Source: Pseudomonadota bacterium (GTDB lineage Bacteria > Pseudomonadota > Gammaproteobacteria > Burkholderiales > Burkholderiaceae). From it: 8,984 bases of DNA. The first letter of the stretch is position 1; each line of letters opens with the position of its first letter. The DNA is taken from contig JAJXUC010000156.1 in the NCBI GenBank assembly GCA_021783435.1, positions 1-8,984 of the forward strand. The letters are read 5' to 3'. This document shows positions 1 through 6,491 of this stretch, piece after piece. A model generated the notes under the pieces. It worked only from the letters and a program-made list of their open reading frames with translations, was not told the DNA's origin and searched no databases. The position numbers were made by a program, and so were the translations under genes.

Positions 1-733
1 TGATGTAGTCGGCAATGTCGGCGCGCGCGGCGCTGACGCTATCGTAGGCCTTGAGGTACACGCGCTCGTACTTCACGCTGCGCCACAGCCGCTCGACGAA
101 GACGTTGTCGCGCCAGGCGCCGCGCCCGTCCATGCTCAGCTGGCAACCCTGCGCCAGTACCACGTCGGTGAACTCGGTGGCCGTGAACTGGCTGCCCTGG
201 TCGGTGTTGACAATGTCTGGCGTGCCCCAGCGCGCGAAGGCCAGCTCGATGACCTCGCGTGCATGGCAGGCCTCCAGCGTGATGGCCACCTTGTGCGCCA
301 GCACCCGGCGGCTGGCCACGTCCACCACGGCCGTCAGGTACACGAAGCCGCGCGCCATCGGGATGTAGCTCGTGTCCAGCGCCCAGACCTGGTTGGAACG
401 GTCAATGCTCAGCTTGCGCAGCAGGTACGGGTAGATCTTGTGACCCGGCGCACGCTTGCTGGTGCCGGGCTGCGGCGCCAGCGCCTCGATGCCCATGCGC
501 AGCATGAGCGTGCCGATGTGGCGCCGGCCGACCTGCACGCCCTCGCGCTGCAGTTGCCGGCGCAGCTGTCGCGCGCCCATGAAGGGGTACTCCAGGTGCA
601 ACTCGTCGATGCGGCGCATCAGCGCCAGATCGGCCGCGCTGGTGGGCCGCGGCATGTAGTACACCGCGCCGCGGCTCATGCCCAGCAGATGCGCCTGGCG
701 CGTGATGGGCAGTGCGTGGTCTCGGTCGATCAT
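1..733 (-). CDS. IS3-family transposase OrfB, DDE integrase domain (partial, C-terminus off the window)
   Basis: This is the catalytic part of the IS3 transposase, which cuts and joins IS ends after fusion with OrfA. Counting from the ATG at 733-731, the catalytic residues are D120 (in WALDTSY), D178 (in VNTDQGSQF) and E214 (in VFVERLWRSVKYE). Exactly 35 residues separate the second D from the E, the DD(35)E signature of the family. The N-terminal part (about 1-60, with RQAHLLGMSRGAVYY and PFMGARQLRRQL) matches the HTH_21-type region that precedes the rve domain. The frame is open through the window edge, ending in ADYI, so roughly the last 50 residues are missing. The frame is -1 relative to orfA and open back to about position 780. 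The native product is therefore probably an OrfAB fusion rather than a protein starting at 733; ATG 733 overlaps the orfA stop as ATGA. Confidence 0.9.
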   Translation of the reverse strand, partial: MIDRDHALPITRQAHLLGMSRGAVYYMPRPTSAADLALMRRIDELHLEYPFMGARQLRRQLQREGVQVGRRHIGTLMLRMGIEALAPQPGTSKRAPGHKIYPYLLRKLSIDRSNQVWALDTSYIPMARGFVYLTAVVDVASRRVLAHKVAITLEACHAREVIELAFARWGTPDIVNTDQGSQFTATEFTDVVLAQGCQLSMDGRGAWRDNVFVERLWRSVKYERVYLKAYDSVSAARADIADYI

Positions 734-1044
734 GGCCTTGCGCTCAGCAATCCCGCTTTGGTGAGCGCGCGTTCTAAAAAATCATTCTCCAAGGCCAGCT
801 GGCCGATCTTGGCATGCAGGGGCGCCAAGTCCACCGGGGCCGTGGCCTGCCCGCCGCCGGCGAAGACGTCCGCGGCGCCTTGCAGCAGCTGCCGCTTCCA
901 CTCAATGACCTGGCTGGCATGCAGCTCGAACTCCTTGCACAGTTCGGCCATCGTTTTGTCATCGCGCAGGGCTGCCAACGCGACCCGTGCCTTGAAGGCC
1001 GGGCTATGGGTGCGCCGCGTACGGCGCGCTGATTTCTTGACCAT
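730..1044 (-). CDS. IS3-family transposase OrfA (HTH, leucine zipper)
   Basis: A 104-residue basic protein of the size usual for IS3 OrfA. It recognises the IS ends and forms the N-terminal part of the OrfAB transposase. Residues 1-20 are basic (MVKKSARRTRRTHSPAFKAR). Residues about 22-53 form a helix-turn-helix (KTMAELCKEFELHASQVIEW). Residues about 75-95 form the leucine-zipper-like coiled coil (LHAKIGQLALENDFLERAL) used for multimerisation. The start at 1044 is chosen because AGGAG sits a few bases upstream on the minus strand. The frame stays open further upstream to 1101, but that extension has no such signal and lies in the expected IS end. The stop TGA (732-730) overlaps the possible orfB ATG. 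The gene appears intact. Confidence 0.9.
   Translation of the reverse strand: MVKKSARRTRRTHSPAFKARVALAALRDDKTMAELCKEFELHASQVIEWKRQLLQGAADVFAGGGQATAPVDLAPLHAKIGQLALENDFLERALTKAGLLSARP
775..781 (-). promoter_or_regulatory. Programmed -1 frameshift heptamer TTTTTTA at the orfA/orfB overlap
   Basis: On the minus strand orfA reads GAT-TTT-TTA-GAA across this site, which fits T-TTT-TTA slippage (X-XXY-YYZ). In the -1 frame a TGA lies immediately 5' of the heptamer and the frame is then open into orfB, so productive entry to orfB can only occur at or after this site. The mechanism is well established for the IS3 family; use of this particular site is inferred. Confidence 0.7.
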
Positions 1045-1136
1045 CGAAAACTCCTTCTCGCCAGGCCCTTCGCGGCCCAGCCTGTCGCCCGGAGTTTCCA
1101 CTTATCGCGCTGTTCAGATTTGCGCGGCCACTTCTG

Positions 1137-2291
1137 ATCACGCCCTGCATGGAAAACGGCAAGATGGCCGTCGTACCCAAGCTAGTGAATGGCTACGGAT
1201 TCGGTTCCACCGAATTTCATGTGCTCCGGCCCAAACCGGGCATGGATGCCAAGTACATTTACTACTACGTTTCGAGCCAAGCATTTCGTGGCGAGGCGGA
1301 GCGGTACATGACCGGGGCCGTTGGGCAGAAGCGCGTATCGACGACCTACCTGAAGCAGAGCACGATCCCTGTCGCACCCCTCGACCAACAAAAACGCATC
1401 GTCGCGGAAATCGAAAAACAATTCTCCCGTCTCGACGAAGCCGTCGCCAACCTCAAGCGCGTCAAGGCCAACCTCAAGCGCTACAAAGCCGCCGTCCTCA
1501 ATGCCGCCGCCTCTGGCCGCCTCGTCGAAACCGAAGCCGAACTCGCCCGCCGCGAAGGCCGCAGCTACGAGACCGGCGCCCAACTCCTGCAACGCATCCT
1601 CGAAACCCGCCGCAGCCCGTGGAAAGGCAAGGGCAAATACAAAGAACCCGCCGCACCCGACATCACCGATCTGCCCGAATTACCTGAAGGGTGGGTGTGG
1701 GCGACGGTTGAACAGCTTTCCAGTTTGGTTGAGTACGGGTCGTCTGCGAAGACGCGCGAGGATACAACTGGAGTTCCTGTCCTGCGTATGGGAAATATTG
1801 TCGAAGGCGAATTGGTGTTTGATGAATTGAAGTATTTGCCGACCAAGCATGATGAATTTCCAAAGTTGTTACTAAATACTGGTGATTTGCTTTTCAACAG
1901 AACAAACAGCCCCGAACTAGTTGGCAAGACTGCCGTGTTTGTTGGTTCGCTCCAGAAATTTTCCTTCGCCTCATATCTAATTCGCGTTCGACTCGTTCAA
2001 GGCGTCGAACCAAACTTTCTCGCCGCGTTCATTAACTCGGCATACGGTCGGAACTGGGTGAAGTCCGTCGTAACACAGCAGGTAGGGCAGGCAAATGTAA
2101 ATGGCACGAAGCTGCAGGCGCTGGCTGTCCCGCTTTCGCCAGAAGCCGAACAACACCGCATCGCCGCCGAAATCGACCGCCGCCTCTCCCTCCTGCGTGA
2201 AACCGAGGCCCAGGTGGACGCCAATCGCCAGCGCGCCGAGCGGCTGCGGCAGTCCATTCTGAGCCGTGTCTTTTCAGGGAGCGCATCATGA
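1137..2291 (+). pseudogene. hsdS: Type I restriction-modification specificity subunit HsdS, 3' fragment interrupted by the IS
   Basis: HsdS sets the DNA target of a type I methylase/restriction complex through two target-recognition domains (TRDs) separated by conserved helical repeats. From the first ATG (1149) there are 380 codons. Residues 1-75 are the second half of TRD1. Residues 76-125 form the central helical repeat (APLDQQKRIVAEIEKQFSRL). Residues 126-178 are a linker, 179-330 are TRD2 beginning LPEGWVWATVEQL, and 331-380 form the distal repeat (EAEQHRIAAEIDRRLSLL). The first half of TRD1, about 100 residues or more, is absent. Codons just upstream of ATG 1149 read I-T-P-C, continuing the common HsdS motif ITPCMENGK, so 1149 is internal and not a true start. 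No Shine-Dalgarno precedes it. The frame is open only back to a TGA at 1038, inside IS sequence, with no ATG, GTG or TTG in between. Downstream coding is undamaged, so a truncated protein with TRD2 and both repeats is conceivable if translation starts internally. Confidence 0.85.
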
Positions 2292-2395
2292 CGCGGAGGA
2301 AAGGCCTGCCCACTGGGCGCGGCTATCACACGCGAAAACGGAAAACCAAAAAAAACCCAATTGAATCAAATAATTACCATCACCATGGCAAGTAA
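2288..2395 (+). CDS. Possible small basic 35-aa protein bridging hsdS and the AlbA_2 gene
   Basis: The ATG overlaps the hsdS stop as ATGA. A good Shine-Dalgarno, AGGGAG at 2276-2281, lies 6 nt upstream. The frame runs 35 codons to TAA at 2393-2395 and is rich in Arg, Lys and His (starts MTRRKGLPTGRGYHTRKRK, ends in a His-rich tail). It overlaps the start region of the next gene, including ATG 2385. I recognise no family. It may be a real microprotein, or a leader that couples translation of hsdS to the downstream gene, or chance. The support is start-site context only. Confidence 0.3.
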   Translation: MTRRKGLPTGRGYHTRKRKTKKNPIESNNYHHHGK

Positions 2396-3845
2396 ACACT
2401 GGATATCCGGCGCTTTGCACGCTCTGGAGGAAAGCTTGGCGCCGGTACCCCATGAAAGCAACGAAATCGACTGGAAGGTCAGCCTCTCCGAGCGCAAGGA
2501 TCGCCTAGCCGAGCATTTGATGGCGTTCGCCAACCACCCCAACGGAGGCTGCCTGGTCTTTGGGGTCGGGGATGCCGATGCGCATCTTGAGGCGATCGAC
2601 CAGAAGGCCGCTGCGGGGATCGCCAATACCCTGGCGAATCTGGGGCGGGATGCGGTGGAGCCGCCTTTGGCCATCGACCACGCGGTCGTCGAATTTCGCG
2701 GTGTGCCCATCCTGCTGGTTCGCATTCCGGAACAGACAAACAAGCCCGTACACAGGCGCGGCAAATCCATCGAGGAAACCTGGATGCGGTCGGGTGGAAC
2801 CACGCGCAAGGCTTCACGCCACGAAGTGGGCGCATTGATGCTTCATAGTTCTGCACCCAGATGGGAAGAGTTGCGGGCATCCAGTCTCCTCACCATCGAG
2901 GCAGTGGTGGAGATGCTCGATCTGGATACGGTCGCCAAGCTATTGCAGCGGCCCATGCCGAATGACATGGATGGTCTGGCGCATTGGCTGGTTGATGAGG
3001 GCATTCTGGTGCTGGACGGGCGTGGTTACTACATCACGAACTTTGGGGCCATGGCCGCGGCGCGCAAGTTGGAGCAGTTCCCTTCTTTGGAACGCAAACG
3101 CATACGTGTCATTCGTTATCGCGGCACCAACAAGGTGGAAACAATCGACGAATTGGCTGGGCAACGCGGCTATGCAGTAGGGTTTGAAGGATTAATCGCA
3201 TATTTGAGAAGGATTCTTCCCCACTCGGAGGTCATCCAGCAGTCGCTTCGCGCCGAGGTCAGCGTGTACCCGGAAATCGCTCTGCGTGAATTAATTGCGA
3301 ATGCGTTGATCCACCAAGATTTCAGCATCACAGGGGCTGGCCCAATGGTGGAGGTATTCGATGACCGAATCGAATTCACAAACCCGGGATCGCTTCTGCC
3401 AGGAAAACGCCCGGATCGCTTGATCGGCACAACACCGGAATCCCGTAACGAATCGCTGGCTTCTGCATTCAGACGTTACCGGATTTGCGAGGAACGCGGC
3501 ACCGGCTTCCAGAAGGTCGTGCAGTCGGTCGAATTGTTTGGCTTGCCGCCCATAGTCTTTACGCCCATGGAAAAAGCTTTCCGAGTTACGTTGTACGCGC
3601 CGCGCAAGTTCGCGGAGATGGGCCAGGCAGAGCGCATCGAGGCCTGCTACCAGCATGCCGTACTGCAATACCTTTCCAGCCAGACTTTGACCAATACGAC
3701 GCTACGCGAACGATTCAAATTGCATGACAAGCAGCGTAACCAGATTACCAATCTGATCGGGGATGCAGTCGCCGCTGGCCGTATTAAACGCAAGGACGAG
3801 GGCAGCGGTAAGAAGTTCGCGGAATATCTTCCCTATTGGGCATGA
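2361..3845 (+). CDS. Schlafen AlbA_2 domain / GHKL-type ATP-binding protein (COG2865-like) in the R-M operon
   Basis: A 494-residue cytoplasmic protein with the architecture of proteins annotated as 'ATP-binding protein' or 'putative DNA-binding domain-containing protein'. Residues about 32-155 form an AlbA_2 (Schlafen-type) domain, with ESNEIDWK at 32-39 and AFANHPNGGCLVFGVGD at 55-71. Residues about 308-410 resemble a divergent HATPase_c_4 module: RELIANALIHQD (309-320), VEVFDDRIEFTNPG (330-343), RNES (362-365) and EERGTGF (377-383). Residues about 425-490 look like a winged helix (TLRERFKLHDKQRNQITNLI). Homologues often sit inside type I R-M loci; their role there is not settled (regulation, or accessory defence). 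The start is uncertain: TTG 2361 gives the longest form and ATG 2385 gives 486 residues. Neither has a clear Shine-Dalgarno and both retain all domains. The gene lies in the hsdS frame, 69 nt after its stop, and ends 8 nt before hsdM, which implies co-transcription. Confidence 0.85.
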   Translation: MNQIITITMASKHWISGALHALEESLAPVPHESNEIDWKVSLSERKDRLAEHLMAFANHPNGGCLVFGVGDADAHLEAIDQKAAAGIANTLANLGRDAVEPPLAIDHAVVEFRGVPILLVRIPEQTNKPVHRRGKSIEETWMRSGGTTRKASRHEVGALMLHSSAPRWEELRASSLLTIEAVVEMLDLDTVAKLLQRPMPNDMDGLAHWLVDEGILVLDGRGYYITNFGAMAAARKLEQFPSLERKRIRVIRYRGTNKVETIDELAGQRGYAVGFEGLIAYLRRILPHSEVIQQSLRAEVSVYPEIALRELIANALIHQDFSITGAGPMVEVFDDRIEFTNPGSLLPGKRPDRLIGTTPESRNESLASAFRRYRICEERGTGFQKVVQSVELFGLPPIVFTPMEKAFRVTLYAPRKFAEMGQAERIEACYQHAVLQYLSSQTLTNTTLRERFKLHDKQRNQITNLIGDAVAAGRIKRKDEGSGKKFAEYLPYWA

Positions 3846-3853
3846 ACTAAGAC

Positions 3854-5347
3854 ATGAACACCGCCACCATCGTCCAAAAACTCTGGAACTACTGCAACGT
3901 CCTGCGCGACGACGGCATGTCGTACGGCGACTACGTCGAGCAGCTCACTTATCTGCTGTTCCTCAAGATGGCCGACGAGCGCACCCGGGCGCCGTATAAC
4001 CAGAAGAACCCGGTGCCGGAGCCCTACGGTTGGACTAGCCTCATCAAGAAAGACGGCGACGAGCTGTTCGATCACTACCGCCATACCCTTGAGGCACTGG
4101 GCAACCAGAAGGGCCTGCTCGGGCTGATCTTCAGCAAGTCGCAGAACAAGTTCCAGGACCCGGCCAAGCTGCGGCGGCTGGTGGTCGATCTCATCGACAA
4201 GGAACAATGGGTGTCGATGAGCGCCGACGTGAAGGGCGATGCCTACGAAGGCCTGCTGGAGAAGAACGCCCAGGACACCAAGTCCGGCGCCGGCCAGTAC
4301 TTCACGCCGCGCCCGCTGATCCAGGCCATTGTCGATGTCATGGCCCCGAAGCCCGGCGAGACCGTGAGCGACCCGGCCTGCGGCACCGGCGGCTTTCTGC
4401 TGGCGGCGCACGACTATGTGGTGAAGCACAATCCCAACCTGACCAAGCCGCAAAAGACCAAGCTCAAGGAGGAAAGCTTCAAGGGCTGGGAGCTGGTGCA
4501 GGCCACCGCGCGGCTGTGCGCCATGAACATGCTGCTGCACGGCATCGGCAGCCAGGACTTCGAGCCCATCGAAGTGCGCGACTCGCTGGCCGCCGACCCC
4601 GGCGACCGCTTCGATCTGGTGCTGACCAATCCGCCCTTCGGCAAGAAGAGCAGTACCACCATCGTGGGCGAGGAGGGCAAGGTCAGCAAGGAGCGCGACA
4701 GCGTCGAGCGCGGCGACTTCTGGACCACCACGTCGAACAAGCAGCTCAACTTCGTCCAGCATGTCAAAACCCTGCTCAAGCAGAACGGCCGCGCCGCGCT
4801 GGTGCTGCCCGACAACGTGCTGTTCGAAGGCGGCGCCGGCGAAACCATCCGCCGCAAGCTGCTGCACGAGTGCGACGTGCACACCCTGCTGCGCCTGCCC
4901 ACCGGTCTGTTCTACGCGCAGGGCGTGAAGGCCAACGTGCTGTTCTTCGACAAGAAGCCGGCCAGCGAGACCCCGTGGACCCGGAAGCTGTGGATCTACG
5001 ACCTGCGCACCAACAGACACTTCACGCTCAAGACCGACCCGCTGAAGCGGGAGGATCTGGACGAGTTCGTGCGCTGCTACCACCCGGCCAACCGGCACGA
5101 GCGCAAGGCGACGTGGTCAGCCGAAACTCCCGATGGCCGTTGGCGCGCTTACGACTACGACGAACTGGTCAGCCGCGACAAGGCCAGCCTGGACATCTTC
5201 TGGCTCAAGGACGACTCGCTGTCCGACAGCGACAAGCTGCCCGCACCGGAGGTGATTGCGGTGGACATCGTGAACGATCTCGAGGCGGCGCTGGAGCAGT
5301 TTCGGCTGATGGCCGCGGATCTTGCCGGGGCCGACCTCGAGGCTTGA
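3854..5347 (+). CDS. hsdM: Type I restriction-modification DNA methyltransferase subunit HsdM
   Basis: A 497-residue N6-adenine methyltransferase that transfers methyl from S-adenosylmethionine to adenine within the site chosen by HsdS. Residues 1-130 match the HsdM N-terminal helical domain (LWNYCNVLRDDGMSYGDYVE). Residues 147-153 carry GQYFTPR. The SAM-binding motif I is DPACGTGG at 173-180 and the catalytic motif IV is NPPFG at 259-263. The C-terminal part holds the usual LPTGLFYAQGVKANVLFF segment near 355-375. Length and motifs indicate an intact enzyme. It starts 8 nt after the preceding stop without a strong Shine-Dalgarno, so translational coupling is likely. It lies downstream of hsdS rather than upstream, and no hsdR follows: the next gene is convergent. 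With a broken hsdS its target specificity is doubtful unless another HsdS is present. Confidence 0.96.
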   Translation: MNTATIVQKLWNYCNVLRDDGMSYGDYVEQLTYLLFLKMADERTRAPYNQKNPVPEPYGWTSLIKKDGDELFDHYRHTLEALGNQKGLLGLIFSKSQNKFQDPAKLRRLVVDLIDKEQWVSMSADVKGDAYEGLLEKNAQDTKSGAGQYFTPRPLIQAIVDVMAPKPGETVSDPACGTGGFLLAAHDYVVKHNPNLTKPQKTKLKEESFKGWELVQATARLCAMNMLLHGIGSQDFEPIEVRDSLAADPGDRFDLVLTNPPFGKKSSTTIVGEEGKVSKERDSVERGDFWTTTSNKQLNFVQHVKTLLKQNGRAALVLPDNVLFEGGAGETIRRKLLHECDVHTLLRLPTGLFYAQGVKANVLFFDKKPASETPWTRKLWIYDLRTNRHFTLKTDPLKREDLDEFVRCYHPANRHERKATWSAETPDGRWRAYDYDELVSRDKASLDIFWLKDDSLSDSDKLPAPEVIAVDIVNDLEAALEQFRLMAADLAGADLEA

Positions 5348-5433
5348 GTGCCGCGGGCAAGCACCACCCAACAGGCCCCAGACAGGCCGGCTTGATGCGC
5401 ACCAGTGGCCGTTGGCGGCGTGGCTTTGCCAAC

Positions 5434-6354
5434 CTACGAAGCCTGCCGCTCGCGCTCGCGAATCATGCGCACCAAGGCGCTGGCGGGGGCCGATAGCGAG
5501 GACTCGTCGCGCATCACCAGCAGCAATTGGCGGCGGGTGGGCATGCCGGAGAGCCGTTTCAGCACCAGCCCCATCGACTTCACGTGCGGTTCCGCGCCGG
5601 CCGTCGGCAGGATGCCGATGCCCAGGCCGGCCGTGATCATGCGGCAGACTTCGTCGAAGCCGCGCACCTGCACGCGGATCTTGAGCTGCAGCCCCTTGGC
5701 ATCGGCCGCGGCGGCGACCTGGCGCATCAGCGAGGTCGCGCGGTTCAGGCCGACGATGTCGTGGCGCAGCACCTCGTCGATCGGCACCACGTCGCGGCTG
5801 GTCAGCGGATGCGCCGCCGGCAGCACGAGCATCAGCTCGTCGCTGTCGCAGGGCAGCGCCTGCAGCTCGCCGATGGGCGTATTGTTGCCAATGATGCCTA
5901 GCTCGGCATTGCCGCGTGCCACCGCGCGGACCACTTCCTCGCTGAGGGCGTCCTCCAGATCGAGCATGACCGAGGGGTAGGCCGCCGAATAGCGTGCCAG
6001 CAGGTTGGGCAGGAAGCCGGTGAATGCCGAGGTGTTGGCCCAAAGGCGCAGGTGGCCGCCCGCTCCCCTGTGATAGTCGACCATCGCCACCGATAGCTGC
6101 TCGATGCCGGCGACGATGCTGATCGCATAGCGCAGGAAAGTCAGCCCCGGGGCGGTCGGCGTCACGCCCTTCTTGTTGCGCACCAGCAGCACGCTGCCGA
6201 TATGGCTTTCCAGCTCGGACAGCCGCTTGCTCGCTGCCGGTAGGCTGATGGCCATGTGCTCGGCGCCCAGCGTCAGGCTGCCGGCCTCGACCGCCGCGAC
6301 AAACAGTCGCAGTGTCGTCAGGTCGAAGCGTGCCGGGTTGATCGCGTGCCCCAT
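5434..6354 (-). CDS. LysR-family transcriptional regulator
   Basis: A 306-residue DNA-binding regulator of normal LysR length. The N-terminal winged HTH spans about residues 12-71 (RLFVAAVEAGSLTLGAEHM, then SLPAASKRLSELE, then GVTPTAPG). A linker helix follows, and from about residue 92 to the end is a periplasmic-binding-protein-like effector domain (GGHLRLWANTS; ELGIIGNNTPIGEL; MITAGLGIGILPTAGAEP). The start at ATG 6354 is preferred; an in-frame TTG at 6369 would add five residues but lies within a 14-bp palindrome, and neither has a clear Shine-Dalgarno. The gene is divergent from the MFS transporter across 137 bp, the standard arrangement for a LysR protein controlling its neighbour and itself. 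It probably senses the substrate, or a CoA or acid derivative, handled by the transporter and CoA-transferase; the inducer is unknown. It converges on hsdM with an 86-bp gap. Confidence 0.95.
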   Translation of the reverse strand: MGHAINPARFDLTTLRLFVAAVEAGSLTLGAEHMAISLPAASKRLSELESHIGSVLLVRNKKGVTPTAPGLTFLRYAISIVAGIEQLSVAMVDYHRGAGGHLRLWANTSAFTGFLPNLLARYSAAYPSVMLDLEDALSEEVVRAVARGNAELGIIGNNTPIGELQALPCDSDELMLVLPAAHPLTSRDVVPIDEVLRHDIVGLNRATSLMRQVAAAADAKGLQLKIRVQVRGFDEVCRMITAGLGIGILPTAGAEPHVKSMGLVLKRLSGMPTRRQLLLVMRDESSLSAPASALVRMIRERERQAS

Positions 6355-6356
6355 CG

Positions 6357-6390
6357 TTTGGTTAACCAAAGGCTAAGGATAGGTCAACCA
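6357..6390. promoter_or_regulatory. Probable operator: three GGYYAA half-sites at 11-bp spacing, including a perfect palindrome
   Basis: TTTGGTTAACCAAA at 6357-6370 is a perfect 14-bp palindrome directly upstream of the LysR ATG. Reading on the plus strand, GGTTAA (6360), GGCTAA (6371) and GGTCAA (6382) recur with exactly 11 bp between starts, so all lie on one DNA face. GGTCAACC (6382-6389) is itself one mismatch from the palindrome core GGTTAACC, and the two centres are 22 bp apart. The position between the divergent genes fits binding by the LysR protein; the binding itself is inferred. Confidence 0.6.
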
Positions 6391-6477
6391 CTTTCGAATC
6401 GACAACGGGGTTCTTCTCCTAAGCTGGAGCGCATCGGTTGGCGTGGCGACGCATGGCCGGGAGTTGGCTCACAGCAC

Positions 6478-6486
6478 AAGGAGGAG
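6478..6486 (+). promoter_or_regulatory. Strong ribosome-binding site fixing the MFS transporter start
   Basis: AAGGAGGAG lies 5 nt before ATG 6492. It decides against the in-frame upstream ATGs at 6438 and 6453, which lack such a signal and would add hydrophilic residues not expected before an MFS N-terminus. Confidence 0.85.
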
Positions 6487-6491
6487 ACGAA

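Larger units (their letters stand above)
1..1139 (-). mobile_element. IS3-family insertion sequence, right-hand portion (runs off the left edge)
   Basis: The segment holds the two overlapping minus-strand reading frames typical of IS3-family elements: orfA (HTH plus leucine zipper) and orfB (DDE integrase-fold transposase), joined by a -1 slippery heptamer. About 95 bp of non-coding DNA precedes orfA and should contain the terminal inverted repeat. The hexamer CCACTT occurs twice there, 30 bp apart (1099-1104 and 1129-1134). The inner boundary is placed between about 1127 and 1140 because hsdS coding sequence resumes at 1137-1140. The exact end cannot be fixed, since the opposite terminus and the target duplication lie outside the window. 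I do not recognise the named element. Confidence 0.85.

Noticed and set aside
1119..1139. TTT-GCG-CGG (F-A-R) nine bases before ATC-ACG-CCC (I-T-P), as if a 9-bp insert split an intact FARITPC motif
   Set aside because: The bases upstream include the CCACTT repeats of the IS end and the frame meets a stop at 1038 with no start codon, so real hsdS sequence left of about 1131 is unlikely. The F-A-R match is probably chance.
263..1687. Long plus-strand reading frame (474 codons) across the IS and into hsdS
   Set aside because: It is antisense to transposase genes with clear catalytic motifs, then out of frame over hsdS. The translation is low-complexity Arg/His/Gln/Pro-rich, as expected of a shadow frame in GC-rich DNA.
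3833..5098. 421-codon minus-strand frame opposite hsdM
   Set aside because: hsdM carries all methyltransferase motifs in the other direction. The antisense product shows no domain and has the repetitive Val/Leu/Gln/His composition of a mirror frame.
5411..5433. Hairpin GTTGGC-N11-GCCAAC between the convergent hsdM and LysR genes as a terminator
   Set aside because: The 6-bp stem has an 11-nt loop and no T-run on either strand. It is too weak to call an intrinsic terminator, although it sits in the right place.
6359..6387. Sigma-70 promoter for lysR on the minus strand (TTGACC, 17 bp, TAACCA)
   Set aside because: The -10 box matches the consensus poorly and the same bases are better explained as the repeated operator half-sites.
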